This document shows positions 14,395 through 15,794 of a DNA stretch of 15,794 nucleotides, in pieces; positions within the stretch are counted from its first letter, which is position 1; the number at the start of each line of letters is the position of its first letter. A program made the translations under genes and the position numbers. The notes beneath the pieces were generated by a model that was given only the letters and a program-made list of their open reading frames with translations, was not told the origin of the DNA and did not search any database. Where the stretch lies: the NCBI GenBank assembly GCA_964457415.1, contig CAYWFB010000039.1, forward strand, positions 1 to 15,794. The letters are read 5' to 3'. Source of the DNA: Fimenecus sp964457415 (GTDB lineage Bacteria > Bacillota > Clostridia > Oscillospirales > Acutalibacteraceae).

Positions 14395-14526
14395 CTTGTA
14401 GGGGCTGACGACTCGGCAGCCTTCAAAAAGTGACAGCAGAAACCGCAGGACGCCGAATAACCCCTCAGTCAAATGCTACGCATTTAACAGTTCCCCTTTT
14501 AAGTGAGCCAAGACGTCCCCTACAAG
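14395..14526. repeat. MITE-like element with 10-bp inverted ends
   Basis: CTTGTAGGGG (14395-14404) and CCCCTACAAG (14517-14526) form perfect terminal inverted repeats around 112 bp. The left part also has GGCTG/CAGCC (14403-14421). The interior carries a copy of the palindromic unit seen at 8634-8741, so one element may have inserted into another. No coding frame is seen, and no clear target-site duplication. Confidence 0.6.
14461..14509 (+). repeat. Third copy of the palindromic REP-like unit
   Basis: CCCCTCAGTC (14461-14470) is followed by the hairpin AAATGC-TAC-GCATTT (14471-14485), ACAGTTCCCC and a terminal GAGCC. CCCCTCAGTC and ACAG-TCCCC match the right unit at 8696-8741, and TGCTACGCA matches the hairpin of the left unit (8634-8683, read on the minus strand). 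Confidence 0.75.
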
Positions 14527-14570
14527 CTCACCAAATTGGTATTGTTATAAATTTAGCGTCGCAGACCCTT

Positions 14571-14605
14571 AATTTCGAATTACGAATTTCGCATTACGAA
14601 TTCAA
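14571..14605. repeat. TTTCGAA/TTACGAA heptamer tandem repeat bounded by AATT
   Basis: Four heptamers run in tandem: TTTCGAA, TTACGAA, TTTCGCA, TTACGAA (14573-14600). They form two 14-bp copies differing at one base. AATT flanks both sides, as at the 11836-11869 array. Confidence 0.75.
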
Positions 14606-14623
14606 TTACTATATAATACTAAA

Positions 14624-14644
14624 TTTGGTTAAAATTTTACCAAA
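14624..14644. promoter_or_regulatory. Interrupted palindrome upstream of the oxidoreductase promoter
   Basis: TTTGGT (14624-14629) and ACCAAA (14639-14644) are inverted arms around an AAAATTTT core offset by one base. It ends about 18 bp before the -35 box, a usual place for an activator or operator site. The binding protein is unknown. Confidence 0.4.
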
Positions 14645-14662
14645 GTTTCGGGGTCAAATCTC

Positions 14663-14698
14663 TTTACAATTTACGACAAAAGTGTTATGATTTATAAT
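14663..14698 (+). promoter_or_regulatory. Two overlapping promoters of the oxidoreductase gene
   Basis: One promoter is TTTACA (14663-14668), 17 bp, then TATGAT (14686-14691) with an extended TG at 14683-14684. The second, shifted by 7 bp, is TTTACG (14670-14675), 17 bp, then TATAAT (14693-14698). Either would give a leader of roughly 50 nt. Confidence 0.65.
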
Positions 14699-14752
14699 GT
14701 ATGGAAATGTACAAAACTTCATATTCAAATCCATTCAAGGAGGAAATACAAA

Positions 14753-15794
14753 ATGGCAGAAAACAAGACACCCATAGTTAGAAAAAAGTTAACTATGGAC
14801 GGTAATACTGCTGCTGCTCACGTATCTTATGCGTTTACAGAAGTAGCCGGTATTTACCCAATCACTCCATCTTCACCTATGGCTGACTACGTTGACCAGT
14901 GGTCTGCACAGGGTAGAAAGAACATTTTCGGCACACAGGTTCGTGTTGCTGAAATGCAGTCAGAAGCAGGTGCAGCAGGTACAGTTCACGGTTCTCTTGC
15001 AGCAGGTGCTCTCACAACAACTTATACAGCTTCACAGGGTCTTCTTCTTATGATTCCCAACATGTATAAAATTGCCGGTGAGCTCCTTCCTTCAGTTTTC
15101 CATGTATCAGCTCGTTGCGTAGCTTCACACGCTCTTAACATCTTCGGTGACCATTCAGACGTTTACGCTTGCCGTCAGACAGGTTTTGCAATGCTCGCTG
15201 AAACAAATACACAGGAGGTTATGGACCTCGGTGCAGTTGCTCACCTTGCAACAATCGAGAGCCGCGTTCCCTTCCTCAACTTCTTCGACGGTTTCCGTAC
15301 ATCTCACGAAATCCAGAAAATTGACATCTGGGATTACGAAGACCTTAAAGAAATGTGCAATATGGATGCTGTTAACGCATTCAGAAAGCATGCTCTTAAC
15401 CCCGAAAGACCCGCAACTCGTGGTTCACACGAAAACGGCGACATCTTCTTCCAGCACAGAGAAGCTTGTAACTCATATTACGATGCTACTCCCGCTATTG
15501 TTGAGAAGTACATGGACAAGGTTAACGCAAAGCTTGGCACAAACTACAAGCTCTTCAACTACTATGGTGCTCCCGATGCAGAACGCGTAATCGTTGCTAT
15601 GGGTTCAATCTGTGACGTTGCTGAAGAAGTTATCGATTACCTTACAGCTAAAGGCGAGAAGGTTGGTCTTGTTAAGGTTCGTCTTTACAGACCTTTCTCA
15701 GCTAAGGCATTCGTTGAGGCTATTCCCGAAACAGCTAAGAAGATTGCTGTTCTTGACAGAACAAAGGAACCCGGTTCAATCGGTGAACCTCTCT
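14753..15794 (+). CDS. nifJ: Pyruvate:ferredoxin (flavodoxin) oxidoreductase, N-terminal part
   Basis: The enzyme oxidises pyruvate to acetyl-CoA and CO2 and reduces ferredoxin or flavodoxin, the central pyruvate step of anaerobic metabolism. Only the first 347 codons are present; the frame is open to the window edge. The fused single-chain enzyme is usually about 1170-1200 aa. Visible in domain I are YPITPSSPMADYVD (35-48), EMQSEAGAAGTVHGSLAAGA (67-86, with Glu71 in the position of the thiamine-contacting Glu), TASQGLLLMIPNMYKIAGE (92-110) and SARCVASHALNIFGDHSDVY (119-138). Domain II begins near 275 with VIVAMGSICDVAEE (279-292). AAGGAGG (14737-14743) lies 9 bp before the ATG. Codon choice shifts to GCT, GGT and GTT, a sign of high expression. 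Whether it is the fused or a split form depends on sequence beyond the edge, but the opening matches the fused type. Confidence 0.95.
   Translation, partial: MAENKTPIVRKKLTMDGNTAAAHVSYAFTEVAGIYPITPSSPMADYVDQWSAQGRKNIFGTQVRVAEMQSEAGAAGTVHGSLAAGALTTTYTASQGLLLMIPNMYKIAGELLPSVFHVSARCVASHALNIFGDHSDVYACRQTGFAMLAETNTQEVMDLGAVAHLATIESRVPFLNFFDGFRTSHEIQKIDIWDYEDLKEMCNMDAVNAFRKHALNPERPATRGSHENGDIFFQHREACNSYYDATPAIVEKYMDKVNAKLGTNYKLFNYYGAPDAERVIVAMGSICDVAEEVIDYLTAKGEKVGLVKVRLYRPFSAKAFVEAIPETAKKIAVLDRTKEPGSIGEPL

Larger units (their letters stand above)
14261..14752. other. Repeat-rich intergenic region
   Basis: About 490 bp with no credible gene. From left to right it holds the HTH gene's leader on the minus strand, an AT-rich stretch (14301-14358), four repeat elements of different types (14359-14602), an interrupted palindrome (14624-14644) and the overlapping promoters and leader of the oxidoreductase gene. 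An open frame across 14430-14690 crosses the repeats and has no family resemblance. Confidence 0.7.

Noticed and set aside
14571..14605. Possible CRISPR array
   Set aside because: The repeat unit is 7 or 14 bp in direct tandem with no spacers and no cas genes nearby.
14624..14644. Assignment of the palindrome as a Rex operator
   Set aside because: The arms and spacing do not match the usual TTGTTAA-N4-TTAACAA pattern well enough.
14430..14690. 86-residue open frame in the repeat cluster
   Set aside because: It translates through several repeat elements, lacks a ribosome site and has no protein-family character.
15147..15590. 147-residue frame inside the oxidoreductase gene
   Set aside because: It is an out-of-frame shadow; the real reading frame starting at 14753 matches the oxidoreductase throughout.

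Overview
The window looks like chromosome from a low-GC, anaerobic, gut-type Clostridia (Oscillospirales/Ruminococcaceae-like). Four things suggest this: AT-rich DNA with strong AGGAGG-type ribosome sites and GTG/TTG starts; a pyruvate:ferredoxin oxidoreductase; ThyX instead of ThyA for dTMP synthesis; and intergenic repeat families that I recall from such genomes. The lineage is an inference. I see no phage, plasmid, transposase, CRISPR, rRNA or tRNA.

Layout. On the minus strand, positions 78-2174 carry a long two-domain thyX followed by a membrane-anchored cell-wall amidase. A 170-bp divergent promoter region (about 2175-2347) separates them from a long plus-strand gene run: tmk, a DUF2156 acyltransferase-like gene, a GNAT gene, a DJ-1/PfpI gene, 5-formyl-THF cyclo-ligase, mltG, a U32 tRNA-hydroxylation gene (trhP type), a palindromic repeat pair, a YhhN-type membrane protein and trmB. 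The run ends at a strong terminator at 10214-10242. An MFS transporter follows with its own promoter and a TTG start. It ends at a bidirectional terminator facing minus-strand queH. Upstream of queH on the minus strand lie a CNNM/HlyC-CorC-type protein with a near-consensus promoter and a small XRE-type HTH gene. A repeat-rich gap of about 490 bp precedes a plus-strand pyruvate:ferredoxin oxidoreductase gene that runs off the right edge.

How the genes fit together. ThyX makes dTMP and Tmk phosphorylates it, from back-to-back promoters. MltG and the amidase act on peptidoglycan. TrhP, TrmB and QueH all modify tRNA. The cyclo-ligase returns 5-formyl-THF to the folate pool that ThyX uses. Most genes are ordinary housekeeping genes.

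The points most worth a second look are: (1) the fused ThyX, whose two halves have lost complementary parts of the active-site signature; (2) several small repeat families placed at stop codons and between operon genes, including three heptamer-period tandem tracts, one of which supplies the C-terminus and stop codon of queH; (3) a non-canonical TrmB motif. I found no convincing wholly new multi-gene system.
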